Positions 1 to 11,153 of a stretch of DNA of 64,000 nt are shown here, one piece after another (within the stretch, counting starts at the first letter, position 1; every line of letters starts with the position of its first letter). Below the pieces are notes generated by a model. That model searched no databases. It worked only from the letters and a program-made list of their open reading frames with translations, and was not told the DNA's origin. The translations under genes were made by a program, and so were the position numbers. The DNA comes from Polyangia bacterium (GTDB lineage Bacteria; Myxococcota_A; Polyangia; Nannocystales; Nannocystaceae), in the NCBI GenBank assembly GCA_030430565.1, contig JAUIKS010000018.1:124001-188000 (forward strand), written 5' to 3'.

Positions 1-1691
<1,691 letters not shown>

Positions 1692-2126
1692 TCAGCAGCG
1701 GAACTTCCTCAGCGCCGGGTTGTACGGGAGCGCGCTCGCTCGAGGCGGCTCGACGAGTCGGCTCGATCCGCCTCGAGCGAGCTCGTTGTAGATACGTCGA
1801 AGCTCCCGGCGCTCGATCGCGCGGCCGCGCTCGCTCGTCGGCTCGAGCACCCACGGGACCCTCGGCGGGGGGGGCTCCCCATACCCATACCTACCTCGCC
1901 GCGTACGCTGACATCGCGCCGCACGGTCACGCGCGGCTTCCCTGCATATTCAGCGCGCGGCACGAACTCGCCCGTCGCCGAGGCGGCGAAGGTCGTGCGC
2001 GAGCGTGTCGCCCGTGCACAGCGTGCGCGTTCGTGCGCCCGGGTCGATAACACCCACACCCGCGCTCGTGATCTTGGGACATGACCCTCGGCGCCACTTC
2101 CCCATAAACTAGAGTCGTCTAGTCCT
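1692..2126. other. Intergenic region with a large 15-bp-arm hairpin
   Basis: No convincing gene. Just after the helicase stop there is a perfect inverted repeat, arms 1734-1748 (GCTCGCTCGAGGCGG) and 1768-1782, loop 19 nt. It is positioned like a terminator but has no T-run. The rest is GC-rich and repetitive in GCTCG. A TTGGGACA element lies at 2074-2081, upstream of the histidine kinase. Confidence 0.6.
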
Positions 2127-3977
2127 GTGCTGTTCTCTGGCTCACGAAAGCGGTCTCGTGTGGAGCGCGAGCTCAAGGCCGCGCGCGTCCGTTCCGAGGC
2201 GGCGGCCCGCAAGGTCGCCGAGCTCGAGGCGGAGCTGCGCGGGCTGACGGGCGAGCGGCCGCCGGACGCGGGCGGGGGGCGAGAGGACGCGACGGGCGAG
2301 CGCGTCGCGACGCGCGCCGAGTGGGCCGTCGCGGACCCGGCGGTGCTCGGGGCGCTGGGCAGCGCGCCGGGGCTGGTGTTCGTGACCGACACCCACGCGA
2401 CGCTGCAGCTGATCGCGGGCGAGGGCGTCACGCGCGTCGTCGAAGGGCCGCGCGCGCTCATCGGCAAGCCCGTCACTGACCTGCTCGGAGAGGGCGGCGA
2501 GGCGCTCGTTGCCGTGCGCACCGCGCTGGGCGGCGGCACGCGGGAGTGGAAGCAGGAGCGCGGCGGTCGGGTGCTCTCTCACCGCGTCGTCCCGCTGCGC
2601 GGCGCCGACGGTGAGCTGCTCGGCGTCGTCGGGGTGGTGCGCGACGTCAGCGAGCGGACGCGGCTGACCGCACAGCTCGAGGCTGAGCGGGCGAAGCTGC
2701 AGGCGCGGGTCGAGGATCGTACGCGCGAGCTGGTGCAGGCGAACGCGGAGCTCGAGGCCGCCAACGAGGCGAAGGACCGGTTCCTGGCGAGCATGAGCCA
2801 CGAGCTGCGGACGCCGCTCAACGCGATCATCGGCCTCGCCGAGGCGCTGCTCGAGGGCGTCTACGGCGACACCAACGAGGGTCAGTCGAAGTACCTCTCG
2901 GGCATCGTCGAGAGCGGCTTGCACCTGCTCTCGCTCGTCAACGACATCCTCGACATCGCTAAGTTCCAGGCCGGCGAGCTCGAGCTCGAGCCCAGCGAGC
3001 TCAACCTCCGCGAGGTCTGCGAGGCCAGCGTCCGGATGGTCGCCGCGCAGCTCGAGCGCAAGCGGATCCGCTGCGAGCTCGAGCTCGATCCCGAGGTCGA
3101 CGAGATCACGGCCGACGAGCGCCGCCTCAAGCAGATGCTCGTCAACCTGCTGGCCAACGCCGCGAAGTTCTCCGAGCCCGACTCGCGGATCGGCGTGCGC
3201 GTGCGCGGCGAGCCAGAGCGGGGGATCGTGCTGATCAGCGTCTGGGACGAGGGCCCCGGCATCCCGCCCGAGAAGATCGAGCTGCTGTTTCGCCCCTTCG
3301 TGCAGCTCAACTCGGGCTCGGCCGGCTCCGCGGCGGGGACCGGGCTCGGGCTCTCGATCGTGCTGTCGATGGCCGAGCTGCACGGCGGCTCGGTCGCGGT
3401 CGAGAGCGAGCTCGGGCAGGGCAGCGAGTTCACGATCTCGCTGCCCTGGGGAGACGGCGACGCGCTCGAGCTCGGGGGCGCGGTCGAGCAGGACCCGCGC
3501 TGGGACATCAACTCCTTCGCCGGGCAGACGCTCACCGACGACTTCTCGCTCGCCAACACCGCCGACATCGTGGCGATCGCCCGCAAGGCCGCGCTGCTGC
3601 AATCGAGCGGGCGCGTCGCCGACGTGCTCGTGATCGACGACAACGAGGCCAACACGCGCACGCTGGGGGAGTTCTTGCGGCTGAAGGGCTTCGAGGTCCA
3701 CGCCGCGTCGAACGGCCTAGACGGCGTCAACGAGGCGACCGCGCGGCGACCGAAGATCATCATCCTCGACATGCAGATGCCCGGCGTGAGCGGGCTCGAG
3801 GTGCTCCGGCGGCTGCGGATGCACGACGCGACGCGGGCGATCCCGGTGGTCGCGCTCTCCGCCCTCGCGCTGCCCGGGGAGCGCCGCCGCTGCTTGACCG
3901 CCGGCGCGAGCGAGTACCTCGGTAAGCCGGTCCAGCTCTCGCGGCTCGAGTCGGTGATCACCCGCCTGATCGAGTGA
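2127..3977 (+). CDS. Hybrid sensor histidine kinase/response regulator
   Basis: Cytoplasmic two-component protein of 616 aa with a GTG start. Order: N-terminal coiled coil (residues about 10-50, ELKAARVRSEAAARKVAELEA), a PAS-like domain (about 70-175), a second coiled coil, HisKA with MSHELRTPLNAIIG (phospho-acceptor His about 225), HATPase_c with N-box LVNLLANAAKFS and G-boxes DEGPGIPP and GTGLGLSIV, and a C-terminal receiver with VIDDNEAN and phospho-acceptor Asp about 548 (IIILDMQMPG). No membrane segment is seen, so it should sense a cytoplasmic signal through PAS. No partner response regulator lies beside it; output is probably relay to another protein or intramolecular. Confidence 0.93.
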   Translation: MLFSGSRKRSRVERELKAARVRSEAAARKVAELEAELRGLTGERPPDAGGGREDATGERVATRAEWAVADPAVLGALGSAPGLVFVTDTHATLQLIAGEGVTRVVEGPRALIGKPVTDLLGEGGEALVAVRTALGGGTREWKQERGGRVLSHRVVPLRGADGELLGVVGVVRDVSERTRLTAQLEAERAKLQARVEDRTRELVQANAELEAANEAKDRFLASMSHELRTPLNAIIGLAEALLEGVYGDTNEGQSKYLSGIVESGLHLLSLVNDILDIAKFQAGELELEPSELNLREVCEASVRMVAAQLERKRIRCELELDPEVDEITADERRLKQMLVNLLANAAKFSEPDSRIGVRVRGEPERGIVLISVWDEGPGIPPEKIELLFRPFVQLNSGSAGSAAGTGLGLSIVLSMAELHGGSVAVESELGQGSEFTISLPWGDGDALELGGAVEQDPRWDINSFAGQTLTDDFSLANTADIVAIARKAALLQSSGRVADVLVIDDNEANTRTLGEFLRLKGFEVHAASNGLDGVNEATARRPKIIILDMQMPGVSGLEVLRRLRMHDATRAIPVVALSALALPGERRRCLTAGASEYLGKPVQLSRLESVITRLIE

Positions 3978-4182
3978 GCGCGGTCCCGCGCGCAGCTGCT
4001 CGCGGGGCCAGCGTGACCGAACGAGCATGTGACGCGCGCGCGATCCCGGGCGCCGGATCAGAGTAGACGCGCTCGCGCCCCGCTCACGCACGCGCGCCTT
4101 CGGCTGCTCGAGGCGATCTCGGCGGACGAGACGCGTCGCTGCTTCGTGGCGCTCCGCCGCGACGCCGGGGCGTCAGCGCGTC

Positions 4183-4812
4183 TCAGCGCTTCACGACCTT
4201 GCGCTCGCCGTCGTAGCAGATGACGCGCTCGCGGGCGATGATCGAGTCCCAGTTCGGTCGGTGCGGCGGCGTTCGATAGTTGCGGTACGCCGCCGCCATC
4301 TGGCGCGCGGACTCGTCGAAGCTCACGGCGCCGAAGCCCGTGCCCAGGGCGGGGAGCACGAGCGTCTCGATCGGCGCGCCGTCGGTCTCGACGTTAAACC
4401 GGTGGACCGCGACCATGGCGGCGAAGGCCGCCGCGTACACGCGGTCGCTGCCCGCGATGCTCCCCGGGACGCGCATCGTCGGCGCGTGGCAGAGGTACGG
4501 CCGCTCGCGGTCGCCGGTCTCGAGCACGAAGGCCGTGCCCACGGGCTGCTCGCCCAGGTAGCGCTCCATGATGTGATCCTGCACGCGCGTCATCAGCGCT
4601 ACGCCGTGGCGCTGGATCACCGCCGCGTCCACGCCCGCCGTCATCAGCCCGAAGGCGTTGCCGGCGGTGACGAAGCAGTCGTGCGGCGGCAGCTCCTCGT
4701 AGCGGGCCTGCAGCACGCGCGCGCGCGGCTGTCCTTCAAATCGCGCGCGCGTCGCCTCGCAGGCGCGCGCGTCGGGGTGAATGATCCACAGCGAGAACCA
4801 GGGGTAGGGCAT
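4183..4812 (-). CDS. Macro-domain (ADP-ribose-binding) protein
   Basis: 209 aa, a stand-alone macro domain. Hallmarks are the first ligand-binding strand and loop CFVTAGNAFGLMTAGVD (residues about 46-62, counterpart of the NAAN/GxxxGxG region) and the second loop LVLPALGTGFGAVSFDESA (about 150-168, counterpart of the phosphate-binding GTGxxG loop). Macro domains bind or hydrolyse ADP-ribose derivatives; which activity applies here cannot be read. The start lies 10 nt after the lipoxygenase stop on the same strand, so the two genes are probably co-transcribed. No phage genes surround it. Confidence 0.85.
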   Translation of the reverse strand: MPYPWFSLWIIHPDARACEATRARFEGQPRARVLQARYEELPPHDCFVTAGNAFGLMTAGVDAAVIQRHGVALMTRVQDHIMERYLGEQPVGTAFVLETGDRERPYLCHAPTMRVPGSIAGSDRVYAAAFAAMVAVHRFNVETDGAPIETLVLPALGTGFGAVSFDESARQMAAAYRNYRTPPHRPNWDSIIARERVICYDGERKVVKR

Positions 4813-4822
4813 ATCGGGCGCT

Positions 4823-6568
4823 TCAGACGTGGATGCTCGCGGTGATCCGCGAGGGCAGGAGGTACTCGTAGGCGATCGGCCGCGCGTTGTTGCGCGCCTT
4901 GACGCGCTCCTCCACCGCGTCGAGCTCGCGGCGGAAGCGGGTGATCAGCGGCTGGACGGCGGGGTCTTGGAAGTGGCCGGCGGGGTACTCGCCGAGCCGG
5001 TTGTGCCGCGCGCCGATGGTGTACATGAGGCTGATTGTCTCGAGGGACAGATCGAGCGGCGCCATCATGCGCAGCAGCGCGCGCTCGTCCGCTGGCGCCT
5101 GCGGCCCTGGGAGCGGGCCCCAGGCGGCCGCGGACATGTTCGGCGGGTAGCCGAGGAAGTCGTAGCTGGAGTAGTTGATCGCGGCGTGAAAGATCGAGCA
5201 GGTGTAGAGCGCCCGCGCGATGAGCATGACCACGTCCTCGACGGTCTCCATGCGCTCGCAGGGGCTGTGGACGGAGTCGCCGAGCTCGCGGACCCACGCG
5301 CGCAGCTCGTGGTCGGCGGCGACGTCGGCCGGCGCGCGGTAGTAGAGCTCGACGTAGGCGCGGACGAAGCGGAGCAGCGGCGCCCATGAGTCCAGCGCGT
5401 CGTCGCGGAACGGGTAGTCGGTGATGCCCTCGCCGTCGACGCCGCGGTCGCGAAACGAGGTCGGCGCGTCGACGCGAGACAGCGGGTAGCGGGCGAGGCA
5501 GCCCTGCACGAGCTCGGTCGAGCCGGCGAGCGTGCCCGACTGCAGGCGGTCCATGTTGCCGTTCTCGGAGATGATCGAGCGCCGCATCACCTCGTTGGAG
5601 GCCAGCGTGAAGCGGGCGTGGGGGATCAGCAGGCGCAGCAGCGGGTGGTCGGCGGAGAGCTGTCGGTGGGCCGTGACGATCACCGACTCCATGATCAGGT
5701 GGCAGTAGCCGAGGTGCGAGACGACGCCCTGAAAGTTGGCGTCGGCGATCTGGACCGCGCACTTCGCCATCGCCCACGCGCCCCCGTCAGCCGGCGTGTA
5801 GATCGGGGTCTCGGGGCCCGGCGTCTGCCCGCACTGGATCGCCACGGGCACGAGGCGCCCGGCGCCCGCGGCTGGCCTCGTGTACAGGTACAGCGAGAGC
5901 GGCGCCGGCACGCGCTTGGGTCGCCCGTCGGTGTGGCCCGGGGGCACGCTGGCGAGCGCGCCGTGATCGACGAGGAACAGCCGCCCCTCCGCGCGCGCGG
6001 CCGCCAGGCGCTCGTCGTCGCCGACGAGGCCGCGGACCCGCGCGCCGCCGAGATGGCGCTCCTCGACGGGGAAGTGATCGGGCAGCGCCGTGACGCGCTC
6101 GATCATGATCGGGTTGCAGCCGGCGAGCCGCTGCCACGCGAAGTACCAGTCCTCGCGCCAGCGCCGGCCTCTCATCGAGGCTGGCGTCGGCAGCAGCGAG
6201 TACATCCGCTCGTAGTCCTCGAGCTGCAGCGGGTGGCGCCCGCGCGTCGGCGCGTCGGCGTCGCGCCCCGGGTCGGCGCGGCCGCGGGCGACCGAGGCGA
6301 GCAGCGCGCGGGCTCGAGCGGCGACGCCCTCGACGCCCAGCGCGAGCCAGACGCTGAGGCGCGACGCGGCGGCGTTCGACGCGGCGGTGATCATGAGCTC
6401 GGCCGCCTCGGCGATGAAGCTCGCGTCGAAGCGGTCGGCGTCCGGTACCTCCGCGGCGAGCTTGTAGCCGCGGTAGCTGGTGTCGAGGCGGTAGCGCGCT
6501 CGGGCGTCGCGCAGGCGATCCGCGCGGCGCCGGGCGTCGACGGCGTGCTGTGGGAGAGACGGTCGCAT
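4823..6568 (-). CDS. Lipoxygenase (arachidonate/linoleate-type, bacterial)
   Basis: Non-haem iron dioxygenase that peroxidises polyunsaturated fatty acids, 581 aa from the ATG at 6568. An upstream in-frame extension to 6850 exists but overlaps the divergent kinase and reads as low-complexity, so it is rejected. Iron ligands are visible: HLGYCH (H-x4-H, about residues 285 and 290) within the conserved TAHRQLSADHPLLRLLIPH context, then FHAAINYSSYDF (H-x3-N, about 461 and 465) in the canonical H-A-x-x-N-x-x-x-Y-x(n)-PN block, and the chain-terminal residue. The last residue is Val (ASIHV), where most family members have Ile. There is no PLAT domain. First gene of a probable two-gene unit with the macro-domain protein. 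Confidence 0.93.
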   Translation of the reverse strand: MRPSLPQHAVDARRRADRLRDARARYRLDTSYRGYKLAAEVPDADRFDASFIAEAAELMITAASNAAASRLSVWLALGVEGVAARARALLASVARGRADPGRDADAPTRGRHPLQLEDYERMYSLLPTPASMRGRRWREDWYFAWQRLAGCNPIMIERVTALPDHFPVEERHLGGARVRGLVGDDERLAAARAEGRLFLVDHGALASVPPGHTDGRPKRVPAPLSLYLYTRPAAGAGRLVPVAIQCGQTPGPETPIYTPADGGAWAMAKCAVQIADANFQGVVSHLGYCHLIMESVIVTAHRQLSADHPLLRLLIPHARFTLASNEVMRRSIISENGNMDRLQSGTLAGSTELVQGCLARYPLSRVDAPTSFRDRGVDGEGITDYPFRDDALDSWAPLLRFVRAYVELYYRAPADVAADHELRAWVRELGDSVHSPCERMETVEDVVMLIARALYTCSIFHAAINYSSYDFLGYPPNMSAAAWGPLPGPQAPADERALLRMMAPLDLSLETISLMYTIGARHNRLGEYPAGHFQDPAVQPLITRFRRELDAVEERVKARNNARPIAYEYLLPSRITASIHV

Positions 6569-6791
6569 GGTTGCGCGGGCCGGCGGGCGAGTTGGCGCGC
6601 AGAGGAGCGAGCGTAGCATCGGCGCGCCTGGGCCTCCGTCGCGCGCAGCTACGCGCCCGCGGCCCTCGGGGGGCGCGGGCGCGCGCGTGGCAGCGCGCAG
6701 ATCTGACGGGCGAGGCTTGATGAACGAACGCGCAGGCGTGATGCTCGACCCGTGGTCGCGCGCGGGCGGTAGTCTAGGGCGGGCCGTGGGC

Positions 6792-9700
6792 ATGGCGGAG
6801 GAGAAGACAGACTGGAGCCCGCCCGAGGAGTTTGATGAGTACCGACTCATCCGTCCGCTCGGGAAAGGATCAATGGGTCAGGTGTTCCTCGCGCACGACA
6901 TGGTGCTCGAGCGCACCGTCGCGGTTAAGTTCGTCGCGCCGGCCGCCTGGAACCCGAAGATCCGGCGGCGCTTCTTGACCGAGGCGCGGGCGGCCGCCCG
7001 CGTTCAGCACCCCAACGTCATCGCGATCCACCGCATCGGCGAGATCCGGCGGCGCCCCTACCTGATCACCGAGTTCGCGGAGGGCACGAGCCTCGAGAAG
7101 ACCCCCCGGCCGATGCCCTACGACGAGCTGCTGCGCGTGGCGATCGGGCTCGCGCGCGGGCTCGCGGCCGCCCACCGGCGCGGCGTGCTGCACCGCGACA
7201 TCAAGCTCGCCAACGCCGTGCTCGGCGACGACGGCGTGGTCAAGATCCTCGACTTCGGCCTCGCCAAGCTCGAGAAGCGCAACCCGGTGCTCCCGCCCGA
7301 GGCGCCGGCGGGCGAGGAGGAGGAGGCCGCGGGCGCGAAGCCCCTCGCCGCCACGCTGCCCCGCGACGAGCGAGACATCGAGCGCGAGCTCGAGGAGGCC
7401 GAGACCGAGGACGATGAGCAGCCGGCGGTGAGCGGGCGCTGGAAGCGGATCGAGGTCGACGCGACCGTCAAGCCGGTCGTCAGCGAGCGCGGCAGCGAGG
7501 ACTCCGAGGATGACATGCTCGTCGGGACACCTCGCTACATGGCGCCCGAGCTGTGGCGGCTCGAGCCCGCGACGACGCGCTCGGACGTCTACGCGCTCGG
7601 CGTGGTCCTGTACATCCTGTGCTGCGATCGGACGCCCTTCGCCGAGGAGTCGCCGGCCGCCCTCGCCGCGCTGGTGCAGAAGCAGGACCCGACGCCGCTG
7701 CGCGAGCACGACCCGAAGATCGACGCGCGCCTCGCCGACGTCGTCGAGCGCTGCCTGCGGCGCGACCCCGACGATCGCTACGACTCGGCCGAGTCGCTGC
7801 GGATCGCGCTCGAGTCGCTGCTCGACCCGGCGCCCGAGGTGACCGACGAGGAGGGCAACCCGTACTGCGGCCTGCTCGCCTTCGACGCCTCGCGGCGCTC
7901 GGTGTTCTTCGGGCGCTCCGAGGAGATCCGCGGCGCGGTCGAGCGGCTGCGGACCGACCCCTTCGTGCTGGTCGCGGGCGACTCCGGCGTCGGCAAGTCC
8001 TCGCTGTGTCGCGCGGGCGTGATCCCGCGGGTCTCCGAGGGCGCGCTCGACCCAGCGCTGAAGTGGATCTGCGTCACGATGGTCCCCGGGCGCCGCCCGC
8101 TGTCGACGCTGCTGACGGTCCTGACCTCGGAGATCGAGCTGACCGGGCCGCCGCCCGAGTCCTCGCTGCGCTCCGACGACGAGCTGCTGCGCGCGTTCTC
8201 AAAGAGCGCGCGCGACCCCTCGGAGACGACGCTCGCGGGCGCGGTGCGTGACGAGCTCGACGGGGTGCTGCGCGCGGTGAGACGGCGCAGCGGGCCCGAG
8301 GAGGGGCGCCTCTTGTTCATCGACCAGCTCGAGGAGCTCGTGACGATGAGCGACCCCGAGGAGGCGGCGACGACCGGGCTGCTGCTCGCGCGCATCGCCG
8401 CCGGGATCCCGCGCATGCGCCTGCTCGCCACGGTCCGCGGTGACTTCATCACCCGCGTCACGCAGATCGAGGGTCTCGGCGCGGTGATCGGCAAGGGGCT
8501 CATGCTGCTGCAGCCGCTCTCGCCCGAGGGCGCGCGCGCGGCCGTCGTCGGCCCCGCGCAGACCCGCGGCGTCCGCTTCGAATCCGACGACTTGGTGGAA
8601 GAGCTCGTCGAGACCGGCGCCGGCAACAGCCTGCCGCTCCTGCAGTTCGCGCTCGCCGAGCTGTGGGATGTTCGCGATCAGGCGCGCGGCGTCATCACGG
8701 CGCGCTCGCTCGAGACGATCGGCGGGGTCAGCGGCGCGCTCGCGCGGCACGCCGAGAGCGTGCTGAGCTCGCTGCTGCCCGAGCAGCGGCTCGCCGCCCG
8801 CAAGCTGCTGCTGCGCCTCGTGACCGTCGACGACACCCGCGCGACGCTTTCGGAGGAAGAACTCACCGAGGGCGAGGCGCCCGCCCAGGCGGCGCTCGAG
8901 GCCCTCGTGAAGGGGCGCCTCGTGGCCGCGCGCGACTCGGTCGAGGGCGTCGTCTACGACATCACGCACGAGGCGTTGATCATCCGCTGGCACACGCTGC
9001 GCTTCTGGCTCGACGAGAAGCGCGAGGCCAGGGCGGTCGCCGGGAGGGTCGAGGTCGCCGCGCGCGAGTGGACGCGCCTCGGCAGGCCCCGCGACGCGCT
9101 GTGGGGGCACAAGCAGCTGACCGAGGCCCGGCTGCTCGAGCGCGAGGACCTGCGCAAGCACGAGACCGAGTTCCTCGAGGCGAGCGAGGCGCTGATCGTG
9201 CGCAGGCGGAGGCGACGGCGCGTGGCGCTGACGGCGGTGCCGGTGCTGCTGGGGCTGTTCTACGGCGTCGTGCGCCTGCAGATGCAGCGCGACCTTCAGC
9301 GGCGCGTGCAGGCCGAGCTCGACGACGCGAGCGCGCTGATCGAGCAGGCGCGCGCGTCACAGAAAGATGTTCTTGAGGACACGAAGAAGGCCTTCGAGAT
9401 CTTCGACGCCGCGAAGATCGAGGAGGGCGAGGAGCTCTGGACCGACGTGCTCGCGCGGCGCGGCGAGATCGTCGCGCTCCGCAAAGAGGCCGGGCGCGCG
9501 CTCGAGAACGCGGTGAACCTCGACCCGGGGAACGTCGAGGTCCGCGCCGCGCTCGCGTCGCTGCTGTTTGAGCAGGCCGAATTCGCGCTCGTTCGAAATC
9601 GCCCCGGTGAGGCGGAGGAGCTGGTCGCCCGCCTCGAGCTCTACGATGACAACGCGCTGATCGAGCGCTGGAGCGTGCCGTCGAGCCTCTCGATCGCGGT

Positions 9701-10757
9701 CGAGCCGGCGGAGGCGACGGTGACGATCGCGCGGTACTCAAGGGCGGCGGACGGCTCGCGCCCGCTCGGCGAGGCGCGCGTCGTTGAGCGCGGCGAGCTC
9801 GCGCTCGAGCCGGGCTCGTACGTGCTCGTCATGAGCGCGCCCGAGCGCGCGGAGGTCCGCTACCCGGTGCTCGTCGAGCGCGGGGCGCAGCGCGAGGTCT
9901 CCGTCACGCTGCCGCGCGCCGCCGAGCTCCCGCCGAACTACATATATATCCCAAAGGGCAGGTCGCTGTTCGGCTTCGGCGGTGACGAGGTGCTGCGCAA
10001 GGCCTTCTTCACGGCGACGCCGATGCACCCCGTGACGACCGAGGGCTACCTGATCGCGCGCTACGAGACGACCTTCGGCGACTGGCTCGAGTTCCTGAAG
10101 GCGACGCCCCCGGAGCAGCGGGCCGCGCTGACGCCTCACTCCGAGATGAGCGGCTTCGCCAAGGGGATCTCGCTCAGCGAGCGCGAGGACGGCAGCTGGC
10201 AGTTCACCATCTCCTATAACGAGACGACGATCCAGGCGGGCGAGGGCGAGCGCTTCGCCTACAAGGGCCGCGAGCGGCCGCAGGAACTCGACTGGACGCG
10301 GATCCCCGTCTCGGGGATCTCCTTCCATCACGCGCAGAAGTATCTCGACTGGCTCGACAGGACAGGAGCTGTTCCTGGAGCCAGGTTCTGCACTGAGCAC
10401 GAATGGGAGCGAGCCACGCGCGGCGCGGACGACCGGCAATACCCGCACGGAGACGCGCTCCGCCCGGGGGACGCGAACTTCGACGAGACCTACCGCAAGA
10501 ACCTCGAGGCCCTCGGGCCGGACGAGATCGGCTCATACCCGCGCTCCGTCAGCCCCTTCGGCGTCCACGACCTCGCGGGCAATATCTTTGAGTGGGTTCG
10601 CTCGTCTCAAGGGGGCGTCGAGTCGGTGGTGCGCGGCGGAGACTTCTTTCGCGATCCGTTGACCGCGCGCGCGATCAACCGCACCTCGTTTGATCCCGGT
10701 CTCCAGATCGTAGCGATCGGCCTGCGCGTGTGTGCGACGTACACATCGTCTGAGTAG
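6792..10757 (+). CDS. Ser/Thr protein kinase fused to nSTAND ATPase and FGE-sulfatase domains
   Basis: About 1,321 aa. N-terminal PKN-type kinase: Gly loop LGKGSMGQV (residues 23-31), Lys 46 in AVKF, HRDIKLAN (about 134), DFG (about 154), GTPRYMAPE (about 247). An acidic insert of about 80 residues separates DFG from the APE segment. Then an nSTAND NTPase (Walker A AGDSGVGKSS, about 398; acidic FIDQLEEL), a single membrane segment (about 815, VALTAVPVLLGLFYGVV), a coiled/TPR-like part, a PEGA-like beta segment and a C-terminal FGE/SUMF1 domain (about 1050-1318: EHEWERATRG, GNIFEWVRSS, VVRGGDFF). Topology puts the kinase and NTPase in the cytoplasm and FGE outside. ATGs at 6720 and 6741 are alternative starts. 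Confidence 0.9.
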   Translation: MAEEKTDWSPPEEFDEYRLIRPLGKGSMGQVFLAHDMVLERTVAVKFVAPAAWNPKIRRRFLTEARAAARVQHPNVIAIHRIGEIRRRPYLITEFAEGTSLEKTPRPMPYDELLRVAIGLARGLAAAHRRGVLHRDIKLANAVLGDDGVVKILDFGLAKLEKRNPVLPPEAPAGEEEEAAGAKPLAATLPRDERDIERELEEAETEDDEQPAVSGRWKRIEVDATVKPVVSERGSEDSEDDMLVGTPRYMAPELWRLEPATTRSDVYALGVVLYILCCDRTPFAEESPAALAALVQKQDPTPLREHDPKIDARLADVVERCLRRDPDDRYDSAESLRIALESLLDPAPEVTDEEGNPYCGLLAFDASRRSVFFGRSEEIRGAVERLRTDPFVLVAGDSGVGKSSLCRAGVIPRVSEGALDPALKWICVTMVPGRRPLSTLLTVLTSEIELTGPPPESSLRSDDELLRAFSKSARDPSETTLAGAVRDELDGVLRAVRRRSGPEEGRLLFIDQLEELVTMSDPEEAATTGLLLARIAAGIPRMRLLATVRGDFITRVTQIEGLGAVIGKGLMLLQPLSPEGARAAVVGPAQTRGVRFESDDLVEELVETGAGNSLPLLQFALAELWDVRDQARGVITARSLETIGGVSGALARHAESVLSSLLPEQRLAARKLLLRLVTVDDTRATLSEEELTEGEAPAQAALEALVKGRLVAARDSVEGVVYDITHEALIIRWHTLRFWLDEKREARAVAGRVEVAAREWTRLGRPRDALWGHKQLTEARLLEREDLRKHETEFLEASEALIVRRRRRRRVALTAVPVLLGLFYGVVRLQMQRDLQRRVQAELDDASALIEQARASQKDVLEDTKKAFEIFDAAKIEEGEELWTDVLARRGEIVALRKEAGRALENAVNLDPGNVEVRAALASLLFEQAEFALVRNRPGEAEELVARLELYDDNALIERWSVPSSLSIAVEPAEATVTIARYSRAADGSRPLGEARVVERGELALEPGSYVLVMSAPERAEVRYPVLVERGAQREVSVTLPRAAELPPNYIYIPKGRSLFGFGGDEVLRKAFFTATPMHPVTTEGYLIARYETTFGDWLEFLKATPPEQRAALTPHSEMSGFAKGISLSEREDGSWQFTISYNETTIQAGEGERFAYKGRERPQELDWTRIPVSGISFHHAQKYLDWLDRTGAVPGARFCTEHEWERATRGADDRQYPHGDALRPGDANFDETYRKNLEALGPDEIGSYPRSVSPFGVHDLAGNIFEWVRSSQGGVESVVRGGDFFRDPLTARAINRTSFDPGLQIVAIGLRVCATYTSSE

Positions 10758-11153
10758 GCCCCTGAGCCAGGTCTGCACAGGCTGCGCAGATCTTGCCTGG
10801 AGCAATCACGCGAGCTGTGCAAACGTGGCGTAATCCGGGCCTCGATGAACCCCGCGAATTCCGACCTGGTCGAGTTGTATTCGCGCAAATTCTACAAGTG
10901 GTTCGCATGTGAAGACCCCCGTCCCTGCTGGGGCCTCTGGCGGTGAAAGTGGGGGCTGGAGGCCTCTTGCAACAGAATGGGTGTATCCGGCGAATGCGGG
11001 GATCTCGAGCGAGTCGGGCGCTCCGGAATTGTATGACCCGGTGTGACGAATGTAGGCAGTTGAGAGCGTAAGCCCACAGCTGTCCGCAAGTGCCTGTCTC
11101 TTCATTACTTTTTGTGGCACGCGGTTTGAAAGAGATAGCGGCGGAGGGTCGCT
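10758..11153. other. Intergenic region upstream of the ADYC lipoprotein
   Basis: No gene supported. A weak imperfect hairpin (CCAGG...CCTGG) follows the kinase stop at about 10768-10800. The sequence is less GC-rich than the genes around it and probably holds the promoter of the downstream lipoprotein gene, whose ribosome-binding site GGAGGG lies just before 11154. Confidence 0.5.

Noticed and set aside
6567..6791. N-terminal extension of the kinase back to 6567
   Set aside because: It would overlap the divergent lipoxygenase start, and the residues are Arg/Gly/Pro noise without a ribosome site.
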